This document shows, one piece after another, positions 21,840 through 33,816 of a stretch of 64,000 bases of DNA; the stretch's first letter is position 1, and every line of letters starts with the position of its first letter. The notes beneath the pieces were generated by a model that saw only the letters and a list, made by a program, of their open reading frames with translations, was not told the DNA's origin and ran no database searches. A program made the position numbers and the translations under genes. This DNA is from Coleophoma eucalyptorum (taxonomy: Eukaryota > Ascomycota > Leotiomycetes > Helotiales > Dermateaceae), in the NCBI GenBank assembly GCA_026120035.1, contig JALRME010000014.1, positions 806,001 to 870,000 of the forward strand, written 5' to 3'.

Positions 21840-23718
21840 ACAATATGACTATAAGGGTGCCTGTTTAATCGCTAATCGATTATATAGGATAAATCGTTTT
21901 GTACTATAAACAAACGTAAATAAATTAGGACTTTCATTAGACTTTGTATAAACTAGTTAGAATTCCTTGAAATCATAAGAAAAAATTACCAAAACTAGAG
22001 CCTCTAATGATAATACTACAAGGATCCCTTTAGAAGACTTCCCTATCTAGTTCTTTAGGAAGGACGAGGCACGTACGAAGTTAACGCGGTATTACATTAT
22101 ATTCCTATGTAACGTCAATAAACCAGCTTTTTGAACGGGCTTAACAATAAGTAGGTGGAGGAATACTCAGTAACTATATAGTCATCAGGTCGTCAGGAAT
22201 CTATTGGAACGGGAATGTCATCTTCAGCATAGCACCACCAACACTAGTCGATGTCAGCCAAGTCCTTAGCCACAAGTTGGGTCACACGCCAAAAGTGGAC
22301 TAAGAATAAGCTAAGGGGTGGAAGTGTAGATTTAGAGCGCTCATTTGGCGCTGGCCATAAGGGTACTAGTGCATGGGTCAAACATAAAGTCGAAGAGTGT
22401 TCGGTTGTGGAACTGTTTTCGCTACTGTATAAATACCTCTCGCTAATAATACTGTATGTGACATGTGACTAGGTCTCGCGATTGACCTGTAAATGACATT
22501 CCGACAAGGAATTCACAAACTTTACACAATTAAATTTTTCTTAGTTAAATATACCATACGTTTCGGACAACGCAATTTTCTTAAGCCGCCCCTTTGGTGC
22601 AACGCTGATGAACCGTAGGCCACCAGGCCAACCTTATCGGGAGCCAGCTTGATATTGCTCCCAAGGTGCCCTCAGCTGGGGAACTCGATCGGCTGTTTGT
22701 CACAATTGTACAGGAATTTAATTTCGTGTAAAAGCTAAAGAGCTTTCGAAGTCCAAAGTCACTGCATACCATCGAATATTGACAATAAAACAAAGCCTGG
22801 GATTTTTAGAAGAGTGGTTGAGCTTGCGGACCAATAGAGAAGAACGAACGGTTGCCTTTGCGTGGTAGTAGCTGCCATTACGGACGTTGAGGCGAAGGTT
22901 GTGGTTCTGTTGGAACTTTATTTCGATCAGCGAACAGACACTGTGCAGAACATTAAGTGTGATGCGCAGAACCATGCATCATCTGGAAATTTAAAAGGGG
23001 CTGCTCACTCTATTACTCTCTTTGAGCGCTTTGCATTGCACTGGTGAACAACTACGACCATCCGGCAGTTAGAATGAGTTTGGTAACTGTAAGCTTCGAA
23101 CAGAGTTACTTGCTCTCTCCGGCTGCTAATCCATGACCCTGCTGCGACGCTGTTCTCACCCCATTGCTACCTTTACTTCAAATACTCCTTGACCTTGAAG
23201 AAGTGAAAGTAAGAGCACTTGAGAGAACAAAGGGAGGGGGAAGTCATGGAATTCTTGTTTAATAAACGGCAGTAAAAGTTTTGGGCGACGTGAAGATTTT
23301 CACTTCTGAAAACCTACCCTTTTTTCAGGCCCTCTCCTCCTTACCTCTTAATTTTCCCTCCCACTTCTTCATCTGCTTTCTCTTCAATTCTCCTTTCCCC
23401 TAAAATCTACGTCCACTCCGCACTGCCCCTCTTAAAAAAAGAAACGAGCGAACAAAAAGAGCCTAGAGTTTGAGAGAAGGATATCGAGAGATGAGTATAG
23501 AGAGAAGGATGTTGATTTAAAAGAGAAGCACATCGGAAGGGGAAGAAATCCAAGAATAAGAAGAAGCAAGCAAGTCAGAGAAGTCATTTTGCCCTGTTAA
23601 AATGCCAACAGAATCATAGAATTTTCAAATTGCAAGACAGATCATCACAATAATTGAGTAGCTTCCAAGGGTCAGCTGTACTCCAACATCTCGTCACTCC
23701 TAGTGAGCATAAGAAATG
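21840..23718. other. Intergenic, no supported gene
   Basis: The first part (to about 22200) is AT-rich and looks mutated. At about 23320-23405 the plus strand is strongly pyrimidine-rich, followed at 23440-23580 by a purine-rich stretch with GAGAGAAGGAT-like repetition; these could be promoter or UTR tracts, but no plus-strand gene start was found. Confidence 0.4.
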
Positions 23719-25010
23719 CTAATAAGAAACATTGCGAAGTTCTGCCTCACAGAACTTCTTGCAAAGGGCCGTCATATTCTCCATAACACTGCGAACAATT
23801 AGCTTCTCTTACGAAGATTGATGCATGTCGCTTACACCCGACGTTGTGGAGAGGTAGGCATCAGTATAGCGGTCCCAAGGTCAAATCGCAATGAATATAA
23901 CAGATTGCGATTATCCCAGTCCTCAACTACGCATTATTAGATTATACTTGGTAAGATCTACAAGCCGTACCTACCAGGCTCTGAAGGTGGAAAATTCTTC
24001 TTATAGTTATCGACATACGCATCGCTACTAAACCTGTGCCGGACCGCTCTCCAGTTTCCTATTTCGTACTCATTGTGCGCATAGAATGAGCAGGCATCAA
24101 ATAAAAAAGACTCTCCATTGGTTGTGTCAGTCGCCGTGTTCTCGTCCCAAAGATCCCCGTGCACCAAGCAAGGCTTAATAGAGCGGCCATCAGATTGTAG
24201 CGGCAGTAGAAGCCTTGGAATAACATGTTGGAGCGTTAATTGACACACATGGTGAAATTCTGGCCACTCCCCATTCTTCTCCCGATCAAGCTTCATCAAG
24301 TAAGCGAGCTGTTTGCTGTACAAGGTTGCCCAAGTATCCTCCCAGATGTTTGTAAGATGTTCGATGATTGCTCGGCACGTAGTCACGTGGAAGCCGAATT
24401 TACCAGTTGGAGAACGAGAGCGCCTGTGCATTTCTGCAAGTCTTTCAGTGAATTGTACCGGCTCTGGAGGCTGTCCTATTATTTCCCGGAACTGAGTTAT
24501 AATGAAGTAGCTGCCTGGGCTGCTCTGGTACTCTCCCCAGGAATAAGGCTGCGTGACGAATTTGGGCATGATCTCGTAAATGGCTTTAAGTGATTCATAT
24601 TCGCCCTCGATCATGAGTTTGCCCTGCTCTCCGCGCACTGTTGTCTTGGCTCCAGTCAGGCAAGAAGATTTGGAACTCTTTGGGAGCATTCCGTACCTTC
24701 AAGAAACATTCCCTTCTCACTCCGTCCGGAAGCATCCCTTCTACCTTAGCCGTATAGGCCCAATGTGATACCCCGTATCTGTGAGCAGATACAGGAGTGA
24801 TGCCACAGCCAACAAGTGCTGCAAAATTGAGGAGCTATCAATCAATACGATATGGAGAAAGATACCTTTGTGTACAGCCTCGTCCAACTCGAACGCGGAG
24901 CCCGTGAGTGGTGGTTCAATTATACCAGTGGGCCCATCTTCACCTGCATGCTTAACGGTATCAACTGAAGGCAATGGGATTCCTGGTGGCGGTATTGATG
25001 GGGATGCCAT
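23719..25010 (-). CDS. Fructosamine-3-kinase/ketosamine-3-kinase family protein
   Basis: Five exons on the minus strand: 24866-25010, 24697-24818, 23975-24644, 23836-23926 and 23719-23788, giving 365 residues with all phases consistent. The fold is that of fructosamine kinases and other aminoglycoside phosphotransferase-like kinases: VSAHRYGVSHWAYTAKVEG and FLK (nucleotide loop and lysine), YESLKAIYEIMPKFV, the catalytic loop CLVHGDLWDEN, and FDACSFYAHNEYEIGNWR in place of the DFG-type metal site. Exons 4 and 5 restore the usual C-terminus (EDWDNRNLLYSLRF, then a final helix); without them the protein would end early. The family phosphorylates ketoamines on glycated proteins, starting their repair; in fungi related kinases may act on other amino sugars. 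Confidence 0.9.
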
Positions 25011-25445
25011 CTTGTTTCGTGCTGCGTTCACTTTTTGTGTTGTATACTGAACGTGCTAGGGGTAGGTTATGTGAAGTAATAAGATGTGCTACTTATGGGA
25101 CTAGGAAGTGGAAGTCAGGCTGCATCCCTTAAGCATGACGTTATTGGTGACACGTCAATAATGCCAAAAGGGCGTTGTGCAAGACATTTGGGTGTCGCCA
25201 ATGAGGTAGCGTCCCGAAGCGAGGAAGCTAACCCTTGCTTGCATGTGCATACAGTTCAGGTTCATACGGTTCAGGTCCATACAGTTCACATTCATACAGT
25301 TCACATTCATACAATTCACGTTCATACGGTTCATGTGCACCCATTTGCCACAGAATGCATAAGGCTACAGGCTTGTCATTCAACCATTTTCCAGTGGCTG
25401 TAGCTAAGATTGCCCTAAGAACAAAGAAACCTGCAAGTCCTCTGC
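25011..25445. other. Intergenic with minisatellite
   Basis: Promoter of the kinase gene and 3' flank of the MFS gene; contains the 15-bp repeat listed separately. Overlapping open frames over the repeat are a by-product of its period being a multiple of three. Confidence 0.5.
25245..25334. repeat. Minisatellite, six 15-bp units
   Basis: Six tandem copies of a 15-bp unit with consensus GTTCATACAGTTCAC. The copies differ at two to four positions each. Because the unit is five codons long, more than one frame stays open across it. Confidence 0.93.
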
Positions 25446-27200
25446 TTAAAGACAAACTCTCTTAAAAAGGGTGTTCCACTTATTTTTTGCCATCTGAACC
25501 ATTTCCACTGAATGGACCGAGTTGGCCGATTCACCCGACAGAAGCCTTTCAGTCGGGTCCTCATCACTTTCATACTCGTGTGCTTTCCCTTGCAATAGGA
25601 GTGAAAGAACAAAGGAGACAGTGAAGAATACCTGCAGCAGTAGTCAGCAGATACAAATCTACCATACGTTACTTCGAAACCTACTAATGTTACGCAAAAA
25701 GGGAGCACCAGCCAAGCTTTATCTAGCTCGAGAGATCGTGACCACACTGTCTGTATGAAAGGTGCACCCAGCATGTGCGATAATCCATCAGTCAACGACA
25801 ATAAGGTATATAGGCCATTAGTTTGAGCAGGTCCGTTGGTGTACATCGAAGCAACCGCTAGTAGTGATGCTCGAACACCATTTCCAGCGGCAAATATGCA
25901 GAATCCTAACTCCATTATAACTATTACAGTCCTTGTAAGGTCAAAAGTAATACTTACCAATTATAAAAATGGGGAATTCCGCAGCAATGGCCATTAAGGC
26001 TCCTCCGATTGTCAGGGCCAACAAGGCGGAGCGAACAATTAACAGATTGATCTGGGAGGTATCCATGCGCAGCGTCTTTTGGAGAACAGTATTGAGACTC
26101 GGAAGTAGCAGAAAAATCACCAAGCTAATACCAGAGACAATTGAAAGGAGGCGAGAGACCTGGAAGAGGAAGTATTAGCACGTTTGGGGTACATTTTCCC
26201 CAAGTACCCTTACCTCGCTGATTTCCCATTGGAAGCGAACTGAAGTATACGGGACAAAAACTTCCACCTGAAGGTATCTGTATTGCGTTAAAAAAGTGAT
26301 AATTATACAGATCCAGACTTTCTGATGTTGTAGAAGATTTGTGTAGGAACTCCAATCACCCGAGTATAATGCCGCATTCAAGTTCACCTTTGAACGGGTT
26401 TCTGGGAGGAGATAGACGATGGGAAGCGAAACCGCTAGAACTATGATGCAGATAAGGCTCGGTAGCCATAGTGATTGTTGGAGAGCGACTGATGCAATTT
26501 GTGGGCCTATTAGATCGGCTCCATACTTCAGCGCGAAGGCCTTGTAGATGAATTGACTTCTGCTGGTCTGTGAGTTGTAATCGATGATTGGACCTATATA
26601 AGATACGGACCGATCGTGCTCTGATGACAGCTCTGATACAATCGTCATGTGTAAAGCTAGGATTATGAAGACACCTCCTCCAAACGCTTGGGAAATGCTG
26701 GTAAGCCAGACCCACTCAATTTTGAATACTCTCCAACAATGACCTGAACGAAACGTAGAAATGTCAGCACAAACGACCGGCTGTAGTCATGGTCTAGGTA
26801 AGGATAGTACATATAAGGTAAGTCGAGAGCACTTCAAAAATCATGCCAGCCATGTTGAGTGCATATATAGGACGTCGGCCAAGCTTATCAGCCAGTTTGC
26901 CAAAGTAAGCCCCGAGAAGTATTCCTACACGTGAGGTTAATGATCTAGCCTGATATCAGGCAAGGTCCTCTGACCTGGGATATTCTTGAATAATCCGAGG
27001 TATCCTCTGATCAAGGCTAGTTTCTGTTGTATGGGCTCGATTTTGCAACTCCTTTCAGGGACATTGCCATCTCCGCCTTTTCGGTAAAAGTACTGCTGGC
27101 ATATGGCATCTTCCAACATCCTGACTGTTGCAGATAAAATAATGTTCTCCTCCAGCTCATACAAGATGATGAGGCAGAAGACATAGATCAAAGGATTCAT
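25446..27200 (-). CDS. Major facilitator superfamily transporter
   Basis: Six exons on the minus strand: 26975-27200, 26811-26924, 26214-26743, 25958-26159, 25673-25905 and 25446-25631, giving 496 residues. The MFS motif A is clear between helices 2 and 3 (GKLADKLGRRPIYAL), and helices follow in the usual pattern, with a long central loop near residues 210-240. It resembles fungal 12-helix drug or metabolite exporters. The frames of neighbouring exons differ, so unspliced reading gives several false frames; the junctions used here keep membrane helices and motif A intact. Intron 5 is short (41 nt). For the exon 4/5 junction a 52-nt intron (25906-25957) was preferred over an alternative 37-nt one. 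Confidence 0.85.
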
Positions 27201-27490
27201 CTTCGGCGTTGATGTTGGTTGAGCAAAGAGTCAGTCACAAGTAAGTCAAGGTTGAGGTTCGAGATTCCGTTTCGTTTGACTCAGCAAGGGTTGACAATCT
27301 TATGCCAGCCTTATCTCAGTGAAGACAACGGACCAACTTATTACCGTAGTGTATACTTAAGCCAATCAGAGCGCGGGATATAGTTTCTCGTCAGAGAGTC
27401 TAAGAGCAATAGTGTATACTTTGGTAATACTAGAATTACAACTTCTTTTTTTTATAATTTCTCTATCGAATAATATATAGCTATAACACT

Positions 27491-27874
27491 CTATAATATT
27501 AGTACTATACCAGTAATAAAATTTAAGGTACTCTGATTCTAATAATCTAATTTTTGTAATAAGAAAATGCTAATATTAGTACGAGATACAACGCTTTTGT
27601 TTTTCAAAAAAACTTGTCGGATTAGAATAACGCGATTTTGGGTGTGTTTTCAGGTGGCCCACCTACTTATATAGCCCACTCGCCTATAAAGTACGTTATA
27701 TCTCGTATAAATATCGATATCGCCTTATTATAAAAACAGGATCATACGAATCGGATAATCTCGAAGTATATTACTAGTATAGTACTAATATAATAAAGCT
27801 TTGTTGTAGCTTTTAAAGTTATTGTTTATATGTTCATTTCTAGACGAGGGCCTTTTTTGAAAAACAAAAGCGTT
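27491..27874. repeat. AT-rich nested inverted repeats (MITE-like)
   Basis: Two interleaved inverted repeat pairs. One has 22-bp arms AACGCTTTTGTTTTTCAAAA.. at 27590-27611 and its reverse complement at 27853-27874, bounding a 285-bp element with no coding capacity. The other pairs 27491-27518 with 27768-27795 (TATTAGTACTATAC core). The outer dinucleotide is TA on the right and CA on the left of the first element, compatible with a mutated TA duplication of a mariner-type MITE. Confidence 0.6.
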
Positions 27875-28550
27875 AAGTTATTGTTGATTGGTATACCTCT
27901 TATTTCAACTGTGATAGATAGGTCAAAATCGTAAGGTAAAAATATAGATGATTCTTCTAAGTAATTAAGTGTGATAGACGTCTTATAAATACCTCTATTA
28001 TATATCGATTCGACCTCCGTTGTAATACAGTCATAGTGTTTCTATCCGAGTACGAACACAGGCACATGCAGGTAGTATATATAATATCACCTGCAGGTGG
28101 TATAGCGATGTTCCCACACGTGCAAGTGATATAAACATAATCCAACAGTTAGAGACCGAGGACTTTAGACAGACATCAATCAATGTACAGAAACGTAAGG
28201 ACAAGAGGGCTGTCAAATTTCGCGATGCAGGCTGGTGTACAGTAATTAGTAGACGAGAGCCGAAAGCTAGAGCTCTACTGCGATGGAGAAGCTTACTGGT
28301 ATTGAGAAGCCCCAAAAGACTTCGAAGCAACATCAAATAGAAACCCTGTATTAATGTAAACTGTTCGTGAATTTTGGAGTATTCGGCTCCTTATCGGCTG
28401 GTGCGGGGGGTGCTTGACACCCCTCTCTGCAATAAAATGGCCAGCTGTAAGCATTCATTCCAGTCCTTTCTTTACTGCAAGCCATATCAACACAGGTACT
28501 CCAGATATTTTATCAACTATTTCCCAAGACCTCGCCACGAATTCGCAACC
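27875..28550. other. Intergenic, promoter of the AsaB-like gene
   Basis: No gene seen. An upstream in-frame ATG at 28437 exists, but the start at 28551 fits the family better. Confidence 0.4.
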
Positions 28551-29624
28551 ATGCCTAGTCTCACTAACCAGACAAAGCTTATCACGCTGCAATACCTTGC
28601 AGATACTCCAAGGCTGCGAGCAGAGAAGCCATATCGCATCAGAGGTTTTGATATCAAGCCTGAAGATGGCATTGAGCTTACAAATATGGAGTGGGAGAGT
28701 CATAATGTTACCGTTGAGGACCTCAGAAACAAGAAGGAATGCCCCGAGTTCGAAGAATGCGGATTCAAATGGATTGACTATAAGACTCGCGCGACCCCTG
28801 GGTACAATGAGGAGTCAATCATCGCATATTGTGACGAAATGATTGCTCTGCTTCGCTTGCAGATCGAGGCCGAACAGGTTATTTGCTATGATATGCGGGC
28901 ACGCATTCGTCTACGTTTTATAAGATTGTACTAATCGTTCACGCAGATAAGAAAGAATCAGGGTATCAATACTTTGGTGAGAGGACCTCACGTTGACAGA
29001 CAAGTTCCTGATAATCCCATCGAAGCTGCCCACGTAGGTAAGTAACCTAACAACCACTGCTGAAGATATCTGTGCTAAGACCCCGATAGATCATTCGAAG
29101 GAGATAGGTTGGTTGAGGATTGCTCATCATTTATCGCCCGAGGAGAAAGATAAATATTTCGATGGAACTTATCGTCTCAGAATCTTCAAGTATGTGGACC
29201 ACATCGAGATTTTGCATATACACTGACCTGTTATCAGCATCTGGAAACCTATCAACCCCGTCATCGATGATATGCCTCTTGCAGTATGCGATCCACGATC
29301 TGTACAATGGGATGATCTGGTTCATGCGGACCAGGTGGGCCCCGGGTTCAACGCCGAAGTTTACTATCTTAAACCACAGCCATATCATCAGTGGTATTGG
29401 ATGAGCAGACAAACAGATGAAGAGCCCCTACTCTTCTTAAGCTGGGACTCTCATCCACCTTCCGATCAATTGAATGGTGTGTATTCACATCATAGTCATG
29501 AGATGCGAAACTAATACACTCTATAGCTTGTCCACATGCAGCATTCCGTGACTCAAAGACCATTTCAAGTGCGCCTCCTCGAGAAAGCGTCGAGGCACGC
29601 TTGATTGCATTCACAAAACTCTAG
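28551..29624 (+). CDS. CmcJ/NvfI-type oxidoreductase (AsaB/GA4-desaturase family)
   Basis: Five exons 28551-28877, 28947-29037, 29090-29189, 29238-29476 and 29527-29624 give 284 residues; all junctions keep phase. Family features are the N-terminal TTLQYL-like strand (KLITLQYL), YRIRGFDIKPEDG, VRGPHVDRQVPDNPIEAAHVDHS with candidate metal-binding His residues, FNIWKPINPVIDDMPLAVCD, the block VYYLKPQPYHQWYWMSRQ, LLFLSWDS, and the end PHAAFRDSKT..PRESVEARLIAF. This family includes tailoring enzymes of fungal metabolite clusters and relatives of the cephamycin CmcJ chain. Intron 1 has a weak donor (GTTATT). No neighbouring backbone enzyme is seen. Start chosen at the ATG that follows AACC and leads straight into the conserved strand. 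Confidence 0.88.
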
Positions 29625-31804
29625 TTTTACACGATCGACGGGGATGTAGCTTTCATCAGTTGAGCTTATGAGTTTGCTATGAAACTTCAAGACTTGATAA
29701 TCTTGTTCAAGCTTCAGGACGCTTTCATATTTCATTCTTCACTTTTGGGATGCAATTCGTTTGGTAACAGGACTGTGCTTTGAAGTACCCTTTAATGGTC
29801 AGTCTGGTCAAGTTTGAGCTGCTATCCGAGAATTTGCAACGATTCAGTGCTTGCTTATACGCATTGGTTTAGCCTGTACGTTAAATAATTGTCTATCAGA
29901 TCGACCTCAAACACCTGAAATGGCTACGGGATTATCAACTTTAACCCTCGCTGTGGCTAACCCGTTAATTAGAATGAAGCACTTATAAGGTCAAATCTTT
30001 CAAATGTCCCGGCCCCCTTATTTCGAGCATGCCGCCGCGGTTTCGACTCAAGGAAAACAGCCGTAGCACACCCATTCACAACAGTTTGAAAGAATGAGGT
30101 CTAAGGCGCTAAACTTAAACCAATAAAAAAGGCCAAATCGTAATACTATTAGCAACCATGACGATAAATTTACGAATCGCGGCTTCCAGTGTTCGAAATC
30201 GACCTTTGGTTGTTGATAATTCTGTGCGTCAAGGCCTGGACATCCAAAGAAGCGGCTCTGCATAGCACTATTAGGAATCTATGCACCACTCAAAGTCCCT
30301 TGATATTCACATGTCGAGATGATATGCAGTGCAATCCAGAAGAAGGAATCTGAGGTCACGAAACACATCCTCAATCTCATCATTGGTCGACACGCATGCT
30401 CTTGCGATAAGCAGGCCTCGTGCAATAGCCAGTCGAGTTGCTCCATGAAGTAGGCATGATACACCCTTGAGGCTCTTCGGGGTCGTCAAATCCGACTTAA
30501 TATGCAGTAAGAAAAGAATCACACCATTCTGGGCAGATCCAAATGTGTCCAATGGTCAGTATACATAATCATGCAGCAGGCCTGCGTTTCTCGGTAGCGA
30601 TTTTAGTGGTTGAGTAGGCTGCGATGGTATTCATAAGGCTCTGGGGAATAGTAGTATCCGAGCTAATATGCAGTAGGAACATCACTTTGTGCACATAAGA
30701 GTCTAAATGGTGAACAGGCATAACCACGCAGTAGCAGGCTTGAATTGCTCTGTGCAGCAGCCACTCAAGTGACCTAGTAAAACAGGCTGTGATAACATCC
30801 TTGAGGCTCTACGGAGTGGCATACCGAGCTGAGATGCAGTAAAGAAAAGACAACCTCATTTCATAGTCGAGTTTGGTCTTATTGGACCAGACGCTGAAGA
30901 TTTACCACTTTGTGCAGACACCAACTTTTCTAAATGGCCAATGTGACTTTCTATTGTGGTAAGCTTGCATGATCCAGCATCAAAAAAGCAGAAGCATGCA
31001 CAACCACCTATTGCTAACCGTGTCTAAGCGACACTTTGTGTTCGGTTCAACAGCTGAACTACAACGCCACCAAAAATCCCTAAACCAACCTACCCCGCAT
31101 CAGGCTACCCAGTCTGCCGGTACGTATCAGCATATGTGCTTCCCCCGTTCTCAGGGAAAGAGGGAATCGAACGCTCCCTTCTATCAAACTCGAGAACTGT
31201 CGGAAACCAAGCTTGTCTACCTACAACACTGAGAGGAAATTCCAGAGTACAGTCCGTACCCTTCCACACTTCGGTACATGAACAATCATAACTGATCACC
31301 CCACAGGCGTTCAACACCGTCCCCATATCGGCACAACATCCGAAGCCATGACAAAGGGCCAGCCTACGGTTTCCAACAAGGCGGGCCTCCAAGAGAATGA
31401 GGCAACAAAACACCAACCATGGCGACACCTCAAGAAACTGCAAGGGTCGAACAAGAACTGGTCCAACCATTGCACCAAAACGGTGGTGACCGCGAATATC
31501 AGAATTCTGAACGAATTCGATAGCACTGGTGGCTGATTTTGACTGAGGGAGCTTTTTGCCGGGCTGAAGTTTATGAAGTTTCGATTGCAAACTTGGCAGT
31601 TCAGTCTATTTACATTCCTTTGACTGTAAGGTGGTGGATATCTAAGTGCAGGTTTTTACTTCACTTTGCTTTGTAATCTTCCGTTGTCTTATCATTCGTT
31701 AGTAGTATTGAGAAGACACGGTTTGTTCATAGGAGCTTCAGATTTGATACTAGCCCCGAAAATGAAGGAAATATTGATTTCATCCATGCTTTGCTCGTCG
31801 TTCT
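29625..31804. other. Gene-poor region with diverged tandem repeats
   Basis: Holds the tandem repeat listed separately and no supported gene. A 161-residue minus frame (31105-31590) and a plus frame (30969-31232) overlap each other and lack motifs. Confidence 0.4.
30281..30960. repeat. About four diverged tandem copies of a roughly 165-bp unit
   Basis: Landmarks recur at similar spacing: CTTGAGGCTCT-CGG-like words at about 30468, 30632 and 30803, and ATGCAGTA(A/G)GAA-like words at about 30326, 30508, 30671 and 30833. The copies have diverged strongly. No coding function is evident. Confidence 0.6.
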
Positions 31805-33236
31805 TCATCCTTTAACAGGAGGATGATATGCCACAACAAGCTGAGCTATACCAATCGCAACCTGTACAATGCTCAAAACAATTGATGCTCCTCCAATCCA
31901 TATTACAGCCCAGAATGTGAAATATTTCTCGCTATCTCTTCTATCCCTGTACAAATCGCGCAGCTTTCGTGGTATGTGACGTTCTGCGTGCTTTTGAAGC
32001 TCTAGCAGACGGCCTCCTATGAATCGGAATTCGGACGCGTAAACTATAGTGCCTGCTATGTCTAACTCTCGGCCTAGCCCGTTGTATCGTTTCTCGACAG
32101 CCCTTAAGTCTGCGCTGCAGATTTCAGTGAGAAATATATCAAACCATTCTTCTTGCTGCAGCTTGGGTCGGAGCTTCAGGAATGCGCCTCTTGACCTCTG
32201 ATCTTGCGCGAAAAGAAGCCGATAGGATTGTAACATCTCTCGAGCGAAACACTTGACTGTTAAGCCTTCATTTCGTGACCCTGTTCTATCATGATGGTTC
32301 ATCGCCATCATACTAGTATAGTATTAGTCCAATAAACAGCATGATAGAATTGGAAGCCTACTCAGCCAAGAAAGTTTCTTCCCCGCCCGAGAAAGCCGCT
32401 GCAAAGTAGGCTGGAAATCGAAAGAGATAAAGCGTTCTACTGCTAGCATCAAAAGTAAGGTGGGCATCTGCATAATTGATCCACTCGATGGTCATACCGC
32501 ATGAGTCTCTCAAGGCAGAAAAGCTGATGTTGGACGAATTCAGGGCATCGCTATAGTCAGGTGGATGTGATGCTGTATTTGTCGATCGAGGTAGAGACTC
32601 ATATTCCCGTATTCCTCCGAACTCCCGAAGCAGCGCCGATATAGGTCGTTGGCACAGATCGATTCTGATACTGGTTGATAGACTGGTATCATGTCGGACA
32701 AGGCGAAACGCTTGAGCTGGCAGGCTCTCTTGACTTACGGGCTGAGAAGGCTGGTATATCACGGAGTATGCTCCGATAATAGTAAATATAAACTGGCGAG
32801 CTAGTGACCGTAAGTGCACGAGCTCTTCGGATGGAACTGCCTTATCATGAAGCAGTTTATTGACAACACTGTCGATGGTGATTCCGGTATTCCTCGACTC
32901 TTTCAAGAAATGAATCACGGTTAGTGTGACCTCCATACCGCAATCATGAGTGATCTCGGCGCCATTGCCGTGGCAGACGGCCAAAAACAGAGCTTGATAT
33001 CTTTCAGAGTTTGGGCCAGCGATGAACTTTCTGGTGTATTCATAAAACTCTTTCAGGCCGTGTGACAGGCGTTCGACATCTGCATTGCACCCGAATACAG
33101 CAGCTTGAAGCCGACTTTCTTGTCCTGATAAATTTGATGTGGTACCATTACCCGTAGCTTTTCGTGTGGTACGTTTCATCGGAATCCATGACTGTGATAC
33201 ATTAGCCTCGGAATGCGAAGCCAGAAGGTCAAACAT
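31805..33236 (-). CDS. Unknown fungal protein with one C-terminal membrane helix
   Basis: Exons 32362-33236 and 31805-32312 join across a 49-nt GTAGGC..TAG intron to give 460 residues. The N-terminal two thirds are soluble and mixed alpha/beta (LYLFRFPAYFAAAFSGGEETFLAE closes exon 1). Exon 2 is helical, with a basic segment (HIPRKLRDLYRDRRDSEKYF) just before a membrane helix (FTFWAVIWIGGASIVLSIVQ onward) about ten residues from the end. This tail-anchored form is common in uncharacterised fungal proteins; I cannot name a function. The gene is divergent from the NLR at 33817, sharing a 580-bp intergenic region, so the two may be co-expressed. Confidence 0.75.
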
Positions 33237-33816
33237 ACTCTTGTCTCATGTCTGGATATCGGACCCGAGCCTGCAGGAAGAATACTTTGATCCTCAGCCA
33301 TTATACTTGAATAACGAAGATTAAAATTTACATTTCAGATGTGTACAACACAGGTGACTTTACACTCATATATGGAAAGAGTACTGATGACTCTTAAAAA
33401 CGAGCTCATTCATCTCATTTGGTCACCGACGATGGTTGAAAGCCACAAACACGGCGCAGCAGCTGAATAAAACAAGCGGAAATTATCCAATTACTCAAGG
33501 GGGCCACTGCCAATTGTTGAAAACAAGGCTGGTGAATCTCAGCGGTTCCCTGCTAATTCTTCATGTAGTGATCATCAATGCATCGCACACAAGGGCATTG
33601 GCTCTGCATACATTCTGACCAATGTAACAATATTTCCGGGCACCAGAAAATACAGGACGATGATCAGGCTGTCACATGGAGACACCAAGGTTTGGTTGTC
33701 CTATTGACGTTGGATACCTACGTCACCGCTCTTTTACTCAGTACAGTATATGGTTTCTTCTGCTGCGCTTTATTGTGCTGAAGCATCGCAGCCTTTTGCC
33801 TGGGCCAGCAGACAAA
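33237..33816. other. Shared divergent promoter region
   Basis: Lies between the start codons of the membrane-anchored protein (minus) and the NLR (plus). Short frames inside have no motif. Confidence 0.4.

Noticed and set aside
25245..25334. CRISPR-like array
   Set aside because: Units are directly adjacent 15-bp repeats without spacers, in a eukaryotic genome; it is a minisatellite.
26356..26715. 119-residue minus frame inside the MFS gene
   Set aside because: It is a shadow frame; the spliced MFS frame across the same bases has membrane helices and family motifs.
31105..31590. 161-residue minus-strand frame as a gene
   Set aside because: No family motif, overlapping open plus-strand frames, and no splice-supported extension.
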